DNA of 64,000 bases, taken from positions 5,766,001 through 5,830,000 of the forward strand of contig JAGTYA010000024.1 of NCBI GenBank assembly GCA_024291935.2, read 5' to 3'. Shown here in pieces: positions 23,568 through 36,130 of the stretch. The translations under genes were made by a program, and so were the position numbers. Numbering within the stretch: position 1 is the stretch's first letter; the number at the start of each line of letters is the position of its first letter. The stretch is from Okapia johnstoni (taxonomy: Eukaryota; Chordata; Mammalia; Artiodactyla; Giraffidae). Under the pieces are notes generated by a model. It was not told where the DNA came from and searched no databases. It saw only the letters and a program-made list of their open reading frames with translations.

Positions 23568-26275
23568 AGTTCAGCCGCTCAGTCGTGTCCAACTCTTTGC
23601 GACCCCATGAACCACAGCACGCCAGGCCTCCCTGTCCGTAACCAACTCCCGGAGTCCACCCACACCCATGTCCATTGAGTCGGTGATGCCATCCAACCAT
23701 CTCATCCTTGTCATCCCCTTCTCCTCCTGCCCTCTATCGTTCTCAACATCAGGGTCTTTTCACATGAGTCAGCTCTTCGCATCAGGTGGCCAAAGTATTG
23801 GAGTTTCAGCTTCAGCATCAGTCCTTCCAATGAATATTCAGGACTGATTTCCTTTAGGATGGACTGGTTGGAACTCCTTGCAGTCCAAGGGATTCTCAAG
23901 AGTCTTCACCAACACCACAGTTCAAAATAATCAATTCTTCTGTGCACAGCTTTCTCTATAGTCCAACTCTCACATCCATACATGACCACTGGAAAAACCA
24001 TAGCCTTGACTAGATGGACCTTTGTTGACAAAGTAATGTCTCTGCTTTTCAATATGCTATCTAGGTTGGTCATAACTTTCCTTCCAAAGAGTAAGCGTCT
24101 TTTAATTTCATGGCTGCAATCACCATCTGCCGTGATTCTGGAGCCCCAAAAAATAAAGTCTGCCACTGTTTCCACTGTTTCCCCATCTATTTGCCATGAA
24201 TTGATGGGACTGGATGCCATGATCTTAGTTTTCTGAATGTTGAGCTTTAAGTCAACTTTTGCATTCTCCTCTTTCACTTTCATCAAGAGGCTCTTTAGTT
24301 TTTCAGTTTCTGCCATGATGGTGGTGTCATCTGCATATCTGAGGTTATTGATATTTCTCCCAGCAATCTTGATTCCAGCTTGTGCTTCCTCCAGCCCAGC
24401 GTTTCTCATGATTTACTCTGAATAGAAGTTAAATAAGCAGGGTGACAATATACAGCCTTGACGTACTCCTTTTCCTATTTGGAACCCGTCTGTTGTTCCA
24501 TGTCCAGTTCTAACTGTTGCTTCCTGACCTGCATACAGGTTTCTCAAGAGGCAGGTCAGATGGTCTGGTATTCCCATCTCTTTCAGAATTTTCCACAGTT
24601 TATTGTGATCCACACAGTCAAAGGCTTTGGCATAGTCAATAAAGCAGAAATAGATGTTTTTCTGGAACTCTCGCTTTTTCGATGATCCAGCAGATGTTGG
24701 CAATTTGATCTCTGGTTCCTCTGTCTTTTCTAAAACCAGCTTGAACATCTGGAAGTTCACGGTTCACATGTTGCTAAAGCCTGGCTTGGAGAATTTCAAG
24801 CATTACTTTACTAGCATGTGAGATGAGTGCAATTGTGCAGTAGTTTGAGCGTTCTTTGGCATTGCCTTTCTTTGGGTTTGGAATGAAAACTGACCTTTTC
24901 CAGTCCTGTGACCACTGCTGAGTTTTCCAAATTTGCTGGCATATCGAGTGCAGCACTTTCACACATCATCTTTCAGGATTTGAAATAGCTCAACTGGAAT
25001 TCCATCACCTCCACTAGCTTTGTTCATGGTGATGCTTTCTAAGGCCCACTTGACTTCACATTCTAGGATGTCTGGCTCTAGGTGAGTGATCATATCATCG
25101 TAATTATATGGTCATGAAGATCTTTTTTGTACAGTTCTTCTGTGTATTCTTGCTGCCTCTTCTTAATATCTTTTGCTTCTGTTAGGTCCATACCATTTCT
25201 GTCCTTTAATGAGCCCATCTTTGCATGAAATGTTCCCTTGGTATCTCTAATTTTCTTGAAGAGCTCTCTAGTCTTTCCCATTCTGTTGTTTTCCTCTATT
25301 TCTTTGCACAGATCACTGAGGAAGGCTTTCTTATCTCTCCTTGCTATTCTTTGGAACTCTGCATTCAAATGGGTATGTCTTTCCTTTTCTCCTTTGCTTT
25401 TCGCTTCCCTTCTTTTCACAGCTATTTGTAAGGCCTCCTCAGACAACCATTTTGCCTTTTTGCATTTCTTTTTCTTGGGGATGGTCTTGATCCCTGCCTC
25501 CTCTACAATGTCACAAACCTCTGTCTGTAGTTCATCAGGCACTCTTTCAGATCTAATCCTTTGAATCTATTTCTCACTTTCACTGTATAATTGTAAGGGA
25601 TTTGATTTTGGTCATACCTGAATGATCTAGTGGTTTTCCCTACTTTCTTCAATTTAAGTATGAATTTGGCAATAAGGAGTTCATAATCTGAGCCACAGTC
25701 AGTTCCCAGTTTTGTTTTTGCAGACTGAATAGAGCTTTCCATCTTTGGCTGCAAAGACTATAATCAATCTGGTTTTGGTATTGACCATTTGGTAATATCC
25801 ATGTGTAGAGTCTTTTCTTGTGATGTTGGAAGAGGGTGTTTGCTATGACCAGTGCATTCTCTTGGCAAAACTCTATTAGCCTTTGCCCTGCTTCATTCTC
25901 TACTCCAAGGACAAATTTCCCTGTTACAGGTATGTCTTGAATTCCTACTTTTGCATTCCAGTCACCTGTAATGAAAAGGACATCTTTTGGGGGTGTTAGT
26001 TCTAGAAGGTCTTGTAGGTTTTCATAGAACTGTTCAGCTTCTTCAGTGTTACTGGTCGGGGCATAGACTTGGATTACTGTGATATTGAATGGTTTGCCTT
26101 GGAAAAGAACAGAAATCATTCTGTCATTTTTGAGATTGCATCCAAGTACTGCATTTCAGCCTCTTTTGTTGACTATGATGGCTACTCCATTTCTTCTAAG
26201 GGATTCTTGCCCACAGTAGTAGATATAATGGTCATCTGAGTTAAATTCACCCACTCCAGTCCATTTTAATTTGCT
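23568..26275 (-). mobile_element. BovB LINE, ~2.7 kb, minus strand
   Basis: The longest BovB in the window. Reading the minus strand from 26275 to 23568 gives, in order: the carboxy part of the apurinic-type endonuclease (frame 25649-26119, with TGDWNAKVG), the linker (25090-25542), the RT front (24774-24962 and 24413-24760, with FCFIDYAKAFDCVDHNKLW and GVRQGCILSPCLFNF), the RT catalytic block RYADDTT (frame 23906-24409), and the carboxy end to the tcagttcagccgctcagtcg tail at 23568. The frame is broken several times by stops and indels, so no active protein is expected. The first part of the endonuclease is not in line but lies inverted next door (26276-26738). Confidence 0.92.
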
Positions 26276-26738
26276 GTTTCCCCCTCAGTCAGTCTCTTCC
26301 ATCAGGAAGCTTCCATAAGCCTCTTATCCTTCTCCATCAGAGGGCAGACAGACTGAAAACCACAATCACACAAAACTAACAAATCTGATCACATGGACCA
26401 CAGCCTTGTCTAACTCATTGAAACTATGAGCCATGCCATGTAGGACCACCCAATACGGATGGGTCATGGTGGAGAGTTCTGACAAAACGTGGTCAACTGG
26501 AGAAGGGAATGGCAAACCACTTCAGTATTCTTGCCTTGAGAACCCCATGAACAGTATAAAAAGGCAAAAATATAGGACACTGAAAGATGAACTCCCCAGA
26601 TCAGTGGGTGCCCACTATGCTACTGAAGATCAGTGGAGAAATAACTCCAGAAAGACTGAAGAGATGGAGCGAAAGCAAAAACAACACTCATTTGTGGATG
26701 TGACTGGTGATGGAAGTAAAGTCCGATGCTGTAAAGAA
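26276..26738 (+). mobile_element. inverted 5' end of the adjacent BovB
   Basis: From about ctcagtcagtctcttccatc to gtccgatgctgtaaaga, this matches the BovB 5' leader in plus orientation, head to head with the minus-strand copy ending at 26275. Roughly 100-150 bp of the consensus between the two pieces seems missing. An open frame (26433-26822) crosses it and runs into flanking DNA. Confidence 0.78.
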
Positions 26739-27044
26739 AAAGTGGTCCAGGCAGAGGTAATAGCAATGTATGAAGGGGCCCATGCTCTGGGCCACCATAA
26801 ACATGCCTTATCAGCATCTTAGGTCAAACTTCTGTCACGACCAGGCACAAATATCTCAGGACTGGTATGTATTGTCCCCAGCCTCCATGAAAGTGTAGCA
26901 GCCCAGATTATTGGTGATGGATAGTGCATGGCCTTGGAATAAGGCTGCCCTACAGGGGCAGCCTACAGCCCACACAGCCTGTACATTCCAAGCCTCCAGG
27001 CCACACAGTCAGTTTCGGCCATCACAGACCATCACCTGCCCCTG
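26739..27044. other. unique flank, no gene found
   Basis: Sequence after the BovB leader is not a repeat I recognise and has no coding signature. Confidence 0.35.
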
Positions 27045-27316
27045 ATTTTATTTTTTCTGCAGCCTTGGGTCTTCATTCCTACACACTGGCTTTCTCTAGT
27101 TGTGGCAAGCTGTGGCTACTCTTCACTGCAGTACGCAGCCTTCTCATTGCATTGGATTCTCCTGTTGTACACCACAGGCTTTAGTAGTTGTGGCTAGTGG
27201 GCTTAGTTGCCCAGAAGCATGAAGTTACCTGAAATCTTTCTGGACTAGGGATTGAACCCATGTCCCCTGTATTGTCAGGCAGATTCTTAACCGCTGGACC
27301 ACCAGGGAAGTCCCTG
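27045..27316 (-). mobile_element. CHR-type SINE, minus strand
   Basis: Antisense copy whose tRNA-like head is at its right end (gaacccatgtcccctgtatt, then ccgctggaccaccagggaag). The body contains ttagtagttgtggctagtgg and cttagttgcccagaagcatg. Confidence 0.7.
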
Positions 27317-27591
27317 CCCCTGTGTGTTTTGTTTTGTTTGTTTGTTTTAAATTTTAGAGAAGTTTTAGGATTAAAACAAAATTGAGAGGAAGGCACAGAA
27401 ATTTCCTATATAACCACTGCCCCTACATATGCATAGCCTTCCCCATTACAAAGGTCACTCACCAGAATAGTACCTTTTTTTTCACCAAAGATGAAGCAAT
27501 ATTCACAAAGCTTTATCACCCAGAGTCCATAGTTAGGTTCACTGTTGTTGTTATACTTTCAACGGGTTTGAACAAATACATAATGACACAT

Positions 27592-27825
27592 AGGGCTTCC
27601 CAGGTGGTGCACTGGCAAAGAACCTGTCCGCCAGTGCAGGAGATGCAAGGGACTTGGGTTCGATCCCTGGTTCAGGAAGAGCTCCCAGAGAAGGAAACGG
27701 CAACCCACTCCAGTACTCTTGCCTGGAAAATTCCATGGACAGAAGAGCCCAGTGTTACTGACACTGGGTTACTTCACAGTCCATTGGGTTGCAAAGACCT
27801 GACTTTGCATGAGTGAGCATTCACT
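27592..27825 (+). mobile_element. Bov-tA SINE
   Basis: Head gggcttcccaggtggtgcac with box-B-like GGTTCGATCCCTGG. The body has an ~20-bp internal insertion near 27751-27772 (gtgttactgacactgggtta), which contains a short inverted repeat (cagtgtt/aacactg-like). Confidence 0.8.
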
Positions 27826-28207
27826 TTTTTAACTTTTTATAATGACATGTATTTACCATCACAGTATCATACAGAGCGGTTTCAATGCCTGAAAAATCCT
27901 CCAGCTGCTTTTTTAGTCAACACTTTCCCAGTCTATCTTTTTCCATTCTTATAATTTCACCCTATCTATGTTGTTGTATTTGAAGTGAGTTACTTTTCAT
28001 AGCATATCGCTGGATCGGGTGTTCCTTGGAGCCATTGTTTTATTTTGGTTTTGGTCTACTCTGCCAATCTCTGACTTTTCATTAGTGTATTTAGTCCATT
28101 TAGATTTATTGATATGTTAGGGCTTAAGGCTACCTTGTTATCTTTTGTTTTGTTTCCTATTCCTCTGTATCTCTCTTCCTGTGGGTTACCTGATCCTTTT
28201 TCTAGGA

Positions 28208-28632
28208 TTCTAGAGTTGGACTAAAAAGAAAGCTGAGCGCCGAAGAATTGATGTTTTTGAACTGTGGTGTTGGAGAAGACTCTTGAGAGTCCCTTGGACT
28301 GCAGGGAGATCCAACTAGTCCATCCTTAAGGAGATCAGTCCTGAATATTCATTGGAAGGACTGATGCTGAAGCTGAAACTCCAATACTTTGGCCACCTGA
28401 TGCAAAGAGCTGACTCATTTGAAAAGACCCTGATGCTGGGAAAGATTGAGGGCAGGAAGAGAAGGGGATGACAGAGGATGAGATGGTTGGATGGCATCAC
28501 CGACTCAATGGACATGAGTTTGTGTACACTCCAGGAGTTGGTGATGGACAGGGAGGCCTGGCATGCTGCAGTCCATGGGGTTACAAAGAGTCGACACGAC
28601 TGAGCGACTGAACTGAACTGATCTGAACTGAT
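28208..28632 (+). mobile_element. BovB 3' end in L1
   Basis: 5'-truncated copy from gagttggactaaaaagaaag (ORF2 near its carboxy end) through agaagactcttgagagtccc to the tail gactgaactgaactgatctg. Contains stops in the ORF2 frame. Confidence 0.85.
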
Positions 28633-29053
28633 AATTGATTTATTTAGTGTTTTTGAGTCTACTACTTTGTATAGTTTTCTTAGTGTTTGTTCTAAGTATT
28701 ATGAGATATGTTACGAGATATGTATGTAACTTATTGTACTCTACTGGTATTGATGTTTTACCACTGAGAGTTAAGTGTAGACACCTTACTTCCACTGAGA
28801 TCTCTTTACCCTTCACATATTATAAATATCATAGTATTAAATACTTTCCTTACAGATATTGAATACATGGTAGATGGTTTATAACTTTTGCCTCTGCCAC
28901 AAAACACAGTGTAAAAAACTCATGAGATAAAGGACGGCATATTCTATTTACCCCATCCATTCTGATAATCTTCATTCTTTTTTGAAGTTCCAAGCATCTT
29001 TCTGCTTAAATAATTCCTCTTAGCCATTTTCTAAGGACACACTGAGCTTCCCT

Positions 29054-29708
29054 GGCATCCAGTCTCAATCACTTCATGGCAAATAGATGGGGGAAAGGTG
29101 GAAACAATGACAGATTTTATTTTCTTGGGCTCCAAAATCACTGATGGTGACCACAGCCATGAAATTAAAAGACGCTTGCTCCTTGGAAGGAAAGCTATGA
29201 CAAACCTAGACAGCATTTTAAAAAGCAGAGACATCACTTTGGTGACAAAGGTATGCCTAGTCAAAGCTATAGTTTTTCCAGTAGTCGTGTATGGATGTGA
29301 GAATTGGATCATAAAGAAGGCAGACGGCTGAAGGCTGAAGAATTGATGCTTTCGAATTGTGGTGCTGGAGAAGACTTGAGAGTCCCTTGGATTGAAAGGA
29401 GATCCAACCAGTCAATTCTAAAGGAAATCAACCATGAATACTCACTGGAGGAACTAATGCTGAAGCTGAAGTTCCAATACTTTGGCCACCTGATTCAAAG
29501 AGCTAACTCATTTGAAAAGACCCTGATGCTGGGAAAGACTGAGGGCAGGAGGAGAAGGAGGCGACAGAGGATGAGACGGTTGGATGGCATCACCGACTCA
29601 ATGGACATGAGTTTGAGCAAACCCCAAGAGATAATAGAGGACAGGGAAGACTGGTGTACTGCACTTTATGGGGTCACAGATTCAGACACGACTTAGTGAC
29701 TGAACAAC
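29054..29708 (+). mobile_element. BovB 3' end in L1
   Basis: Starts at ccagtctcaatcacttcatg, passes FLGSKITDG (frame 29098-29331) and then a frame change to [20 protein letters not shown] (frame 29304-29696). It ends with gacttagtgactgaacaac. This tail lacks the gaactgaactga repeat. Confidence 0.85.
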
Positions 29709-30397
29709 ATCAAGGACAAAATTGCTAGCAATAAATTCTCTTAGCTCTTCTTCATCTGAAATGTTTTTACTTTCCCCTAATTCTTGAAGGATATTTTCAT
29801 CAGACATAGAATTCATGGATGACAGTTCTTTTCTTTCTGTTCCTGAAAAATTTTTGCACAACTTAATTTGAGTCTCCACAGTTTTAAAAGAAATATCCAC
29901 TGTCATTCAACCTAATGTAACTTATAAGTAACAGTTTCTTTCTGGATACTTTTAAGATTTTTTCAATGTCTTTAGTTTTTGAACATTTAATTATGATGTG
30001 ACTTGGCATCAATTTCTCTGAGCTTATCCTCTTTGGGATTTGCTCAGCTTCTTGAATCTGTACGTGAACGTGTTTCATTAAATTGGGGTGGTTTTAGCCA
30101 TTATTAGCCATTATCAAATATATTTTTAGTCCCACTCTTTCTTCTCTCCTTCTGAAACTAATGATATCACTGCTAGTTCTTTTGCTATTGTTCCTCTGGT
30201 CGCTGAAACTTTGTTTGGTTTGGGTTTGGTTTTTTTTTCAGCCTGTTTTCTCTCTTTTGTTCAGATTGGGCAAACATGCTGATCTGGCCTCTAGTTCACT
30301 GATGCTATCCTCTATTATCTTTACTGTATATTGTCACTTATACTTTGTTACACCGTTACTGTATATTGTACATTGTTACACTTTTAGTGTATATTGT

Positions 30398-31306
30398 CTG
30401 GCTGTATATTGTTACCCTGCTTATATAACTTATATGCAGAGTACATCATGCAAAATGCTGGGCTGGATGGAGCACAAGCTGGAATCAAGATTGCTGGGAG
30501 AAATATCAATAACCTCAGATAAGCAGATGACATCACCCTTATGGTAGAAATCAAAGAGGAACTGAAGAATCTCTTGATGAAAGTGAAGGAGGAAAGTGAA
30601 AATGCTGACGTGAAATTCAACATTCAAAAAACGAAGATCATGGCATCCAGTCCAAGTACTTCATGGCAAATAGGTGCGGAGACAATGGAAAACAGTAACA
30701 GACATTTTTTTCTTGGGCTCCAAAATCACTGCAGATGATGACTGCAGCCATGAAATTAAAAGATGCTTGCTCCTTGGAAGAAAAGCTATGACCAACCTAG
30801 ACAGCATATTAAAAAGCAGAGACATTACTTTGCCAACAGAGGTCTGTCTAGTCAAAACTATGGTTTCTCCAGTAGTCATATATGGATGAGACAGCTGGAC
30901 CATAGAGAAAGCTGAGCACCAAAGAATTGATGCTTTTGTACTGTGGTATTGGAGAAGACTCTTGAGAGTCCCTTGGACTGCAAGGAGATCAAACCAGTCA
31001 ATCCTAAAGGAAATCAACCCTGAATATTCATTGGAAGGACTGATGCTGAAGCTAAAGCTCCAATTCTTTGGCCACCTGATGGAAAGAACTGACCCATTTG
31101 AAAAGACCCTGATGCTGGGAAAGATTGAAGGCGGGAGGAGAAGGGGATGACAGAGGATGAGATGGTTGGATGGCATCACTGACTCTATGGACATAAGTTT
31201 GAGCAAGCTCCAGAGTTGGTGATGGGCAGGGAAGCCTGACATACTGCAGTCCACGGGGTCGCAAAGAGTCAGACACGACTGCGCGACTGAACTGAATGGA
31301 ACTGAT
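30398..31306 (+). mobile_element. BovB 3' portion in L1 with TSD
   Basis: Starts at the end of the RT front (ggctgtatattgttaccctg), passes the YADD region, which here is interrupted ('cagataagcagatgac' gives a stop before ADD), then the carboxy domain, and ends at gcgactgaactgaatggaac. ATCTTTACTGT is found at 30317-30327 and 31308-31318. The 70 bp between the left copy and the BovB body is made of imperfect repeats of the BovB 5' boundary. Confidence 0.87.
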
Positions 31307-32640
31307 AATCTTTACTGTCAATGTCAAGCCATTCATTGAGTTTTTATTTTGGTCATTGCATATTTTAGTACCATAATTTCCATGTGATTCTTTTTTATAA
31401 TGTATTTCTTTGCTGGGATGTTTTTCATGTTTCCAAAGAATTCATAATTGCTTACTCAATCATTTTAGGGATGGCTGCTTTAAAGTCCTTGTCAGATTAC
31501 TCTAACATTTGATTCATCTCAATGTTGGCATCTGTTGATTATCTTTTTCATTCAAGTTGTGATTTCCCTGGTTCTTGTTAAGACCAGTAAATTGTTTTGT
31601 ATCCTGGACATTTTGGATATTATAAGACTCTGGATTCTATTTAATCTTTTTTTTTTTGGCAGCAATTATAGCAAGAGGCCAAATAGGGGTGTGTGCTCAG
31701 CTCTCCCTAGCATGCCTGCCAAAGTAGGACACCAACTCTATTATCTTGTTGCTGCTGAATTGAGAGGCTAAGCTCAGCTTCCCACGGTGCCCTACTGGCA
31801 CCAGGGACGGGGGAAGCCGAGGCCTGACTCACACCACTTTGTTGTTGCAGGGTGGAGGCAGGAGCTGAGCTTCCCACTGGGGCTTGCTGACACCAAGGGA
31901 GGGGAATGAGGGAAGCATGCCCACTAATCCTGCCACCACCACCTCATTCTGCCTCATTGATGCCAGGTGGGGTACAGACTCTTCTCTGTGGGTCCCACTG
32001 ATGCCAGAGAGATGGTGGATGGGGGCATTGAGTTTGAATAGCTGTACATTCTATCACCATAAGTCTCATGCTGCCAGGAGGAAGCGGAGGCTTAGCTCAT
32101 GGCTAGATAGACCCATCTGACACTTCTCTGGCAGGGGACACAGAGCATCTCTGCTTGTTTGCAAAGTGGGCCAGGTTGGGGAGGGGTTGAGGGGCAGCTA
32201 GGACATCAGTTTCCTGCTCAGTCCTGCTGAAAATGCAGAGTGGGGTTGGCAGAAGAATAGTTTTTCTGTTGCTTTTTGACTAGAGTAAGGCAGATTTTGA
32301 CAAAAAGGTTTTCAGTTATGAAGCCACCCCCTTCTCAGTCCTTTGGCTAGAGTGGCAGTTTCCTCTTGGAGCTTTTCTAGTCTATGTCTGTTTGTGGCTC
32401 TGTGTTGGAGGCTTCGGCAGCACTCTGTCGGGATATATGAGAGGCAGTAGGGAAACCCCTTCATCAGTCAAGCTCTGAAATTCCCAAGGCAGGCTACTTT
32501 CTTCCTTCCATCTTTTAAAGTCTTCCCATGCTTGTTGTTGTGTTATGTCCAGGGTTATTAGCTGTAAGTGAGAAGACCTGGGAGGCCTGGGGCTAATCCA
32601 TCTTGGAAGAAATGGAAGCCCCATCCTTTAGATATGTGTT

Positions 32641-34294
32641 GCCACTCTCAGGATCACAGGAGATCTCCCAAGCCCCTACAATAGCTTAGCCCCCTTACAT
32701 GTTTCCATGGCAACCCATGGGCTTCCTGTGTGGCACCATCAATTACATGTGTGCATATTTATGTGTGTGGTGGGGGTGGAGAGTCTTCAACTAATATCCA
32801 TTCCCATTCTTCCACTTTATCAACAGAGCCCACACAGGTCCAAGGACAGGGGCAGGTCCTGCTCACTGCGGTGTCTTCTGTGCAGAGAACAGAACCTGAA
32901 AGGGAAATGGAGAGATGCAGTGAAGCACAGAGATTCGAATGATGGGGACTCCCTTAGATAGAAGTTCAGAAAAGGCCTCTATGAGGTGGTGACATTTATG
33001 CAAGATCAGAAATACACAACAATGCAGCCATGCAGGTGAAACCCTGAGCTTCCCCATTGACAAAGCCTCGTGGTGGGAAAGAGTTTGACATACTCCCAGA
33101 GCAGCAAAGAGGCCAATGACTGTAGACTGACCTAAGGAAAGAGATAATCCAGGTCTTTGGAAGTTAGTAGAGGAGGAGGAGGAGAGGTCATTAAAGGATC
33201 AGAGGAGGGATAAGGTGTCACGACTTGACTTGGGTCTCAAGGGTGAGCTCCTCTGTCTACTGTGATCTACAGGAACATAACAGGCACCCAGAGAAGAGGA
33301 TGTTGAAACCCTGGATAAGAGATGGGATGCGGAAGGTGGAAATGAGCTGGGTAAGAGAGGAAGTTCCAGGGTGACTGGATCTGTGAATGGACAACTTTCC
33401 ACCTGCAGGGGTATGTGAGGGATGAAAATGGGACAGAGTATGGAAAGCATCAGACATATAGTAGGCGCCTCTCATGAGAAGCTGGTTTCTACTCCTCTCA
33501 GTTCAAGGATTTTACCCACCCCAGGGGCCTCTGCAGCCAGCAGAGTTTATGCAGGCTGCTCTAGCTCTGAAGAGGGTGCTGTCGGCTGGCTCCTGCAGAA
33601 ACCAATGGTGTTTCTGCACCTTCGTTCTGCAACTTGTGGTGGCAAGTGCCACTTGGAGCCCAATTGTTCCATCCCCTTGCATTCCAACACCAGGCCGCCC
33701 CCAGGAGCACCACCCCCAAAGTCTCACCTCCTCAATCCAGCCCACCTCACTTCAGGTCAGCCTGCCAGAAATCTGGCACACTATCCAGGCACTGCGACCA
33801 GGATCCTGGTTTGAATGTAACAGTGCCATCCCATGGGTTTTGAAGCCTGCTCTGAGTCTGGAATCTCCACTGAGAATCATAGAGGCAACAAGTATGAGCA
33901 CTGGGACCCCCGGCATCACGGACTCCAGCCCCTGTATCTTATAGATGGGGAAGTTGAGGCTCTCGAGGGCAAAGGTCCTGAGGCTTTGTCACTAAGAATA
34001 CTTTAGGGTCAGATAGATTTTGGATTCACATTCTCACTCTGCCACTTCATTGTTGAGATCTTGGGTAAGAGACTTTCCTTCTCTCTCGGTTTCCTCATCT
34101 GTAAAATGTGATAATACTCATAGCCAGCACTCACTCTGTGCCAGGCACTGTTTCAAGCTGTACATATACATGATCTCCTCTTTCAATCCTGAGCAAGGCC
34201 ATGAGGAAAGTTCCGTGCTTACTCACTCCATCCTGCATGAGGAAATTGAGGCACAGCAAGCTTATGGAATGCCACGAAGAGTTACCCAACCAGG
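32641..34294. other. unique DNA with MIR relics
   Basis: Sense MIR-like sequence lies at about 34030-34210 (ctcggtttcctcatctgtaa, gccaggcactgtttcaagct), with an antisense core at about 33925-33965. No exon was recognised. Open frames around 33420-33950 are chance. Confidence 0.45.
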
Positions 34295-36130
34295 AAATGC
34301 AGTTCAGTTCAGTTCAGTCGCTCAGTCGTGTCTAACTCTTTTCGACCCCATGGACTGCAGCATGCCAGGCCTCCCTGTCCACCACCAACTCCCAGCGTTT
34401 ACTCAAACTAATGTCCATAGAGTCAGTGATGCCATCCAACCATCTCATCCTCTGTCGTCCCCTTCTCCTCCTGCCCTCAATCTTTCCCAGCATCAGGGTC
34501 TTTTCCAATGAGTCACCTCTTCGCATCAGGTGGCCAAAGTATTGGAGCTTCAGCTTCAGCATCAGTCCTTCCAATGAATATTCAGGACTGATTTCCTTTA
34601 GGATGGACTGGTTAGATCTTCTTGCTGTCCAAGGGACTCTCAAGAGTCTTCTCCAACACCACAGTTCAAAAGCATCAATTCGTTGGTGCTCCGCTTTCTT
34701 TATGGTCCAACTCTCACATCCATACATGACTACTGGAAAAACCATAGCCTTGACTAAACGGACCTCTGTTGGCAAAGTAATGTCTCTGCTTTTTAATATG
34801 CTCTAGGTGAGTGATCACACCATCGTGATTATCTGGGTCATGAAGATCTTTTTTGTACAGTTCTTCTGTGTATTCTTGCCACCTCTTCTTAATATCTTCT
34901 GCTTCTGTTAGGTCCATACCATTTCTGTCCTTTATCGAGCCCATCTTTGCATGAAATGTTCCCTTGGTATCTCTAATTTTCTTGAAGAGATCTCTTTCCC
35001 ATTCTATTGTTTTCCTCTATTTCTTTGCATTGATCACTGAGGAAGACTTTCTTATCTCTCCTTGCTATTCTTTGGAACTCTGCATTCAAATGGGAATATC
35101 TTTCCTTTTCTCCTTTGCTTTTCACTTCTCTTCTTTTCACAGCTATTTGTAAGGCCTCCTCATACCGCCATTTTGCTTTTTTGCATTTCTTTTCCATGGG
35201 GATGATCCTGATCCCTGTTTCCTGTACAATGTCATGAACCTCCATCCATGGTTCATCAGTCACTCTGTCTATCAGATCTAGTCCCTTAAATCTATTTCTC
35301 ACTTCCACTGTATAATCATAAGGGATTTGATTTAGGTCATACCTGAATGGTCTAGTGGTTTTCCCTACTTTCTTCAATTTAAGTCTGAATTTGGCAATAA
35401 GGAGTTCATGATCTGAGCCACAGTCAGCTCCTGGTCTTGTTTTTGCTGACTGTATAGAACTTCTCCATCTTTGGCTGCAAAGAATATAATCAATCTGATT
35501 TTGGTGTTGACCATCTGGTGATGTCCATGTGTAGAGTCTTCTTTTGTGTTGTTGGAAGAGGGTGTTTGCTATGACCAGTGCGTTCTCTTGGCAAAACTCT
35601 ATTAACCTTTGCCCCGCTTCATTCTGTACTCCAAGGCCAAATTTGCCTGTTACTCCAGGTGTTTCTTGGCTTCCTACTTTTGCATTCCAGTCCCCTATAA
35701 TGAAAAGGACATCTTTTTTGGGTGTTAGTTCTAAAAGGTCTTGTAGGTCTTCATAGAACCGTTCAAGTTCAGCTTCTTTGGCGTTACTGGTTGGGGCATA
35801 GCCTTGGATTACCATTACTTGAATGGTTTGCCTTGGAAATGAACAGAGATCATTCTGTCGTTTTTGAGATTGCATCCAAGTACTACATTCAGACTCTTTT
35901 GTTGACCATGATGGCTACTCCATTTCTTCTAAGGGATTCTTACCCACAGTAGTAGATATAATGGTCATCTGAGTTAAATTCACCCATTCCAGTCCATTTT
36001 AGTTCACTGATTCCTAGAATGTTGACGTTCACTCTTGCCATCTCCTGTTTGACCACTTCCAATTTGCCTTGATTCATGGACCTAACATTCCAGGTTCCTA
36101 GGCAATATTGCATCAGACCTTGCTTCTACT
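34295..36130 (-). mobile_element. BovB with ~1-kb internal deletion
   Basis: Reading the minus strand: 36130-34804 carries the endonuclease side, and 34803-34295 the ORF2 carboxy end and 3' tail (tcagttcagttcagtcgctc). The frame 34973-35875 is open for 300 codons and shows endonuclease motifs GDWNAKVG and SDHELL, plus LIEFCQENALVIANTLFQ. The reverse-transcriptase core is absent: the text jumps at 34803/34804 from the LDSILKSRD region to the linker. Relative to the copy at 23568, about 1.0 kb is missing (its 24056-25078). The 300-codon frame is too short to be a working element. Confidence 0.9.

Larger units (their letters stand above)
27990..32640 (-). mobile_element. second old L1 LINE, minus strand, split by three BovB copies
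   Basis: Antisense L1 text runs in order: ORF2 start (28020-28207), ORF2-ORF1 spacer (28633-29053), ORF1 (29709-30327) and 5' region (31319-32640, for example 32510-32620). It is an old subfamily (L1M type), with no usable frame. Inserted BovB copies lie at 28208-28632, 29054-29708 and about 30398-31306. Confidence 0.65.

Noticed and set aside
34973..35875. 300-codon minus-strand ORF as a host gene
   Set aside because: Its motifs and text are BovB endonuclease side, and it continues on both sides into BovB sequence.
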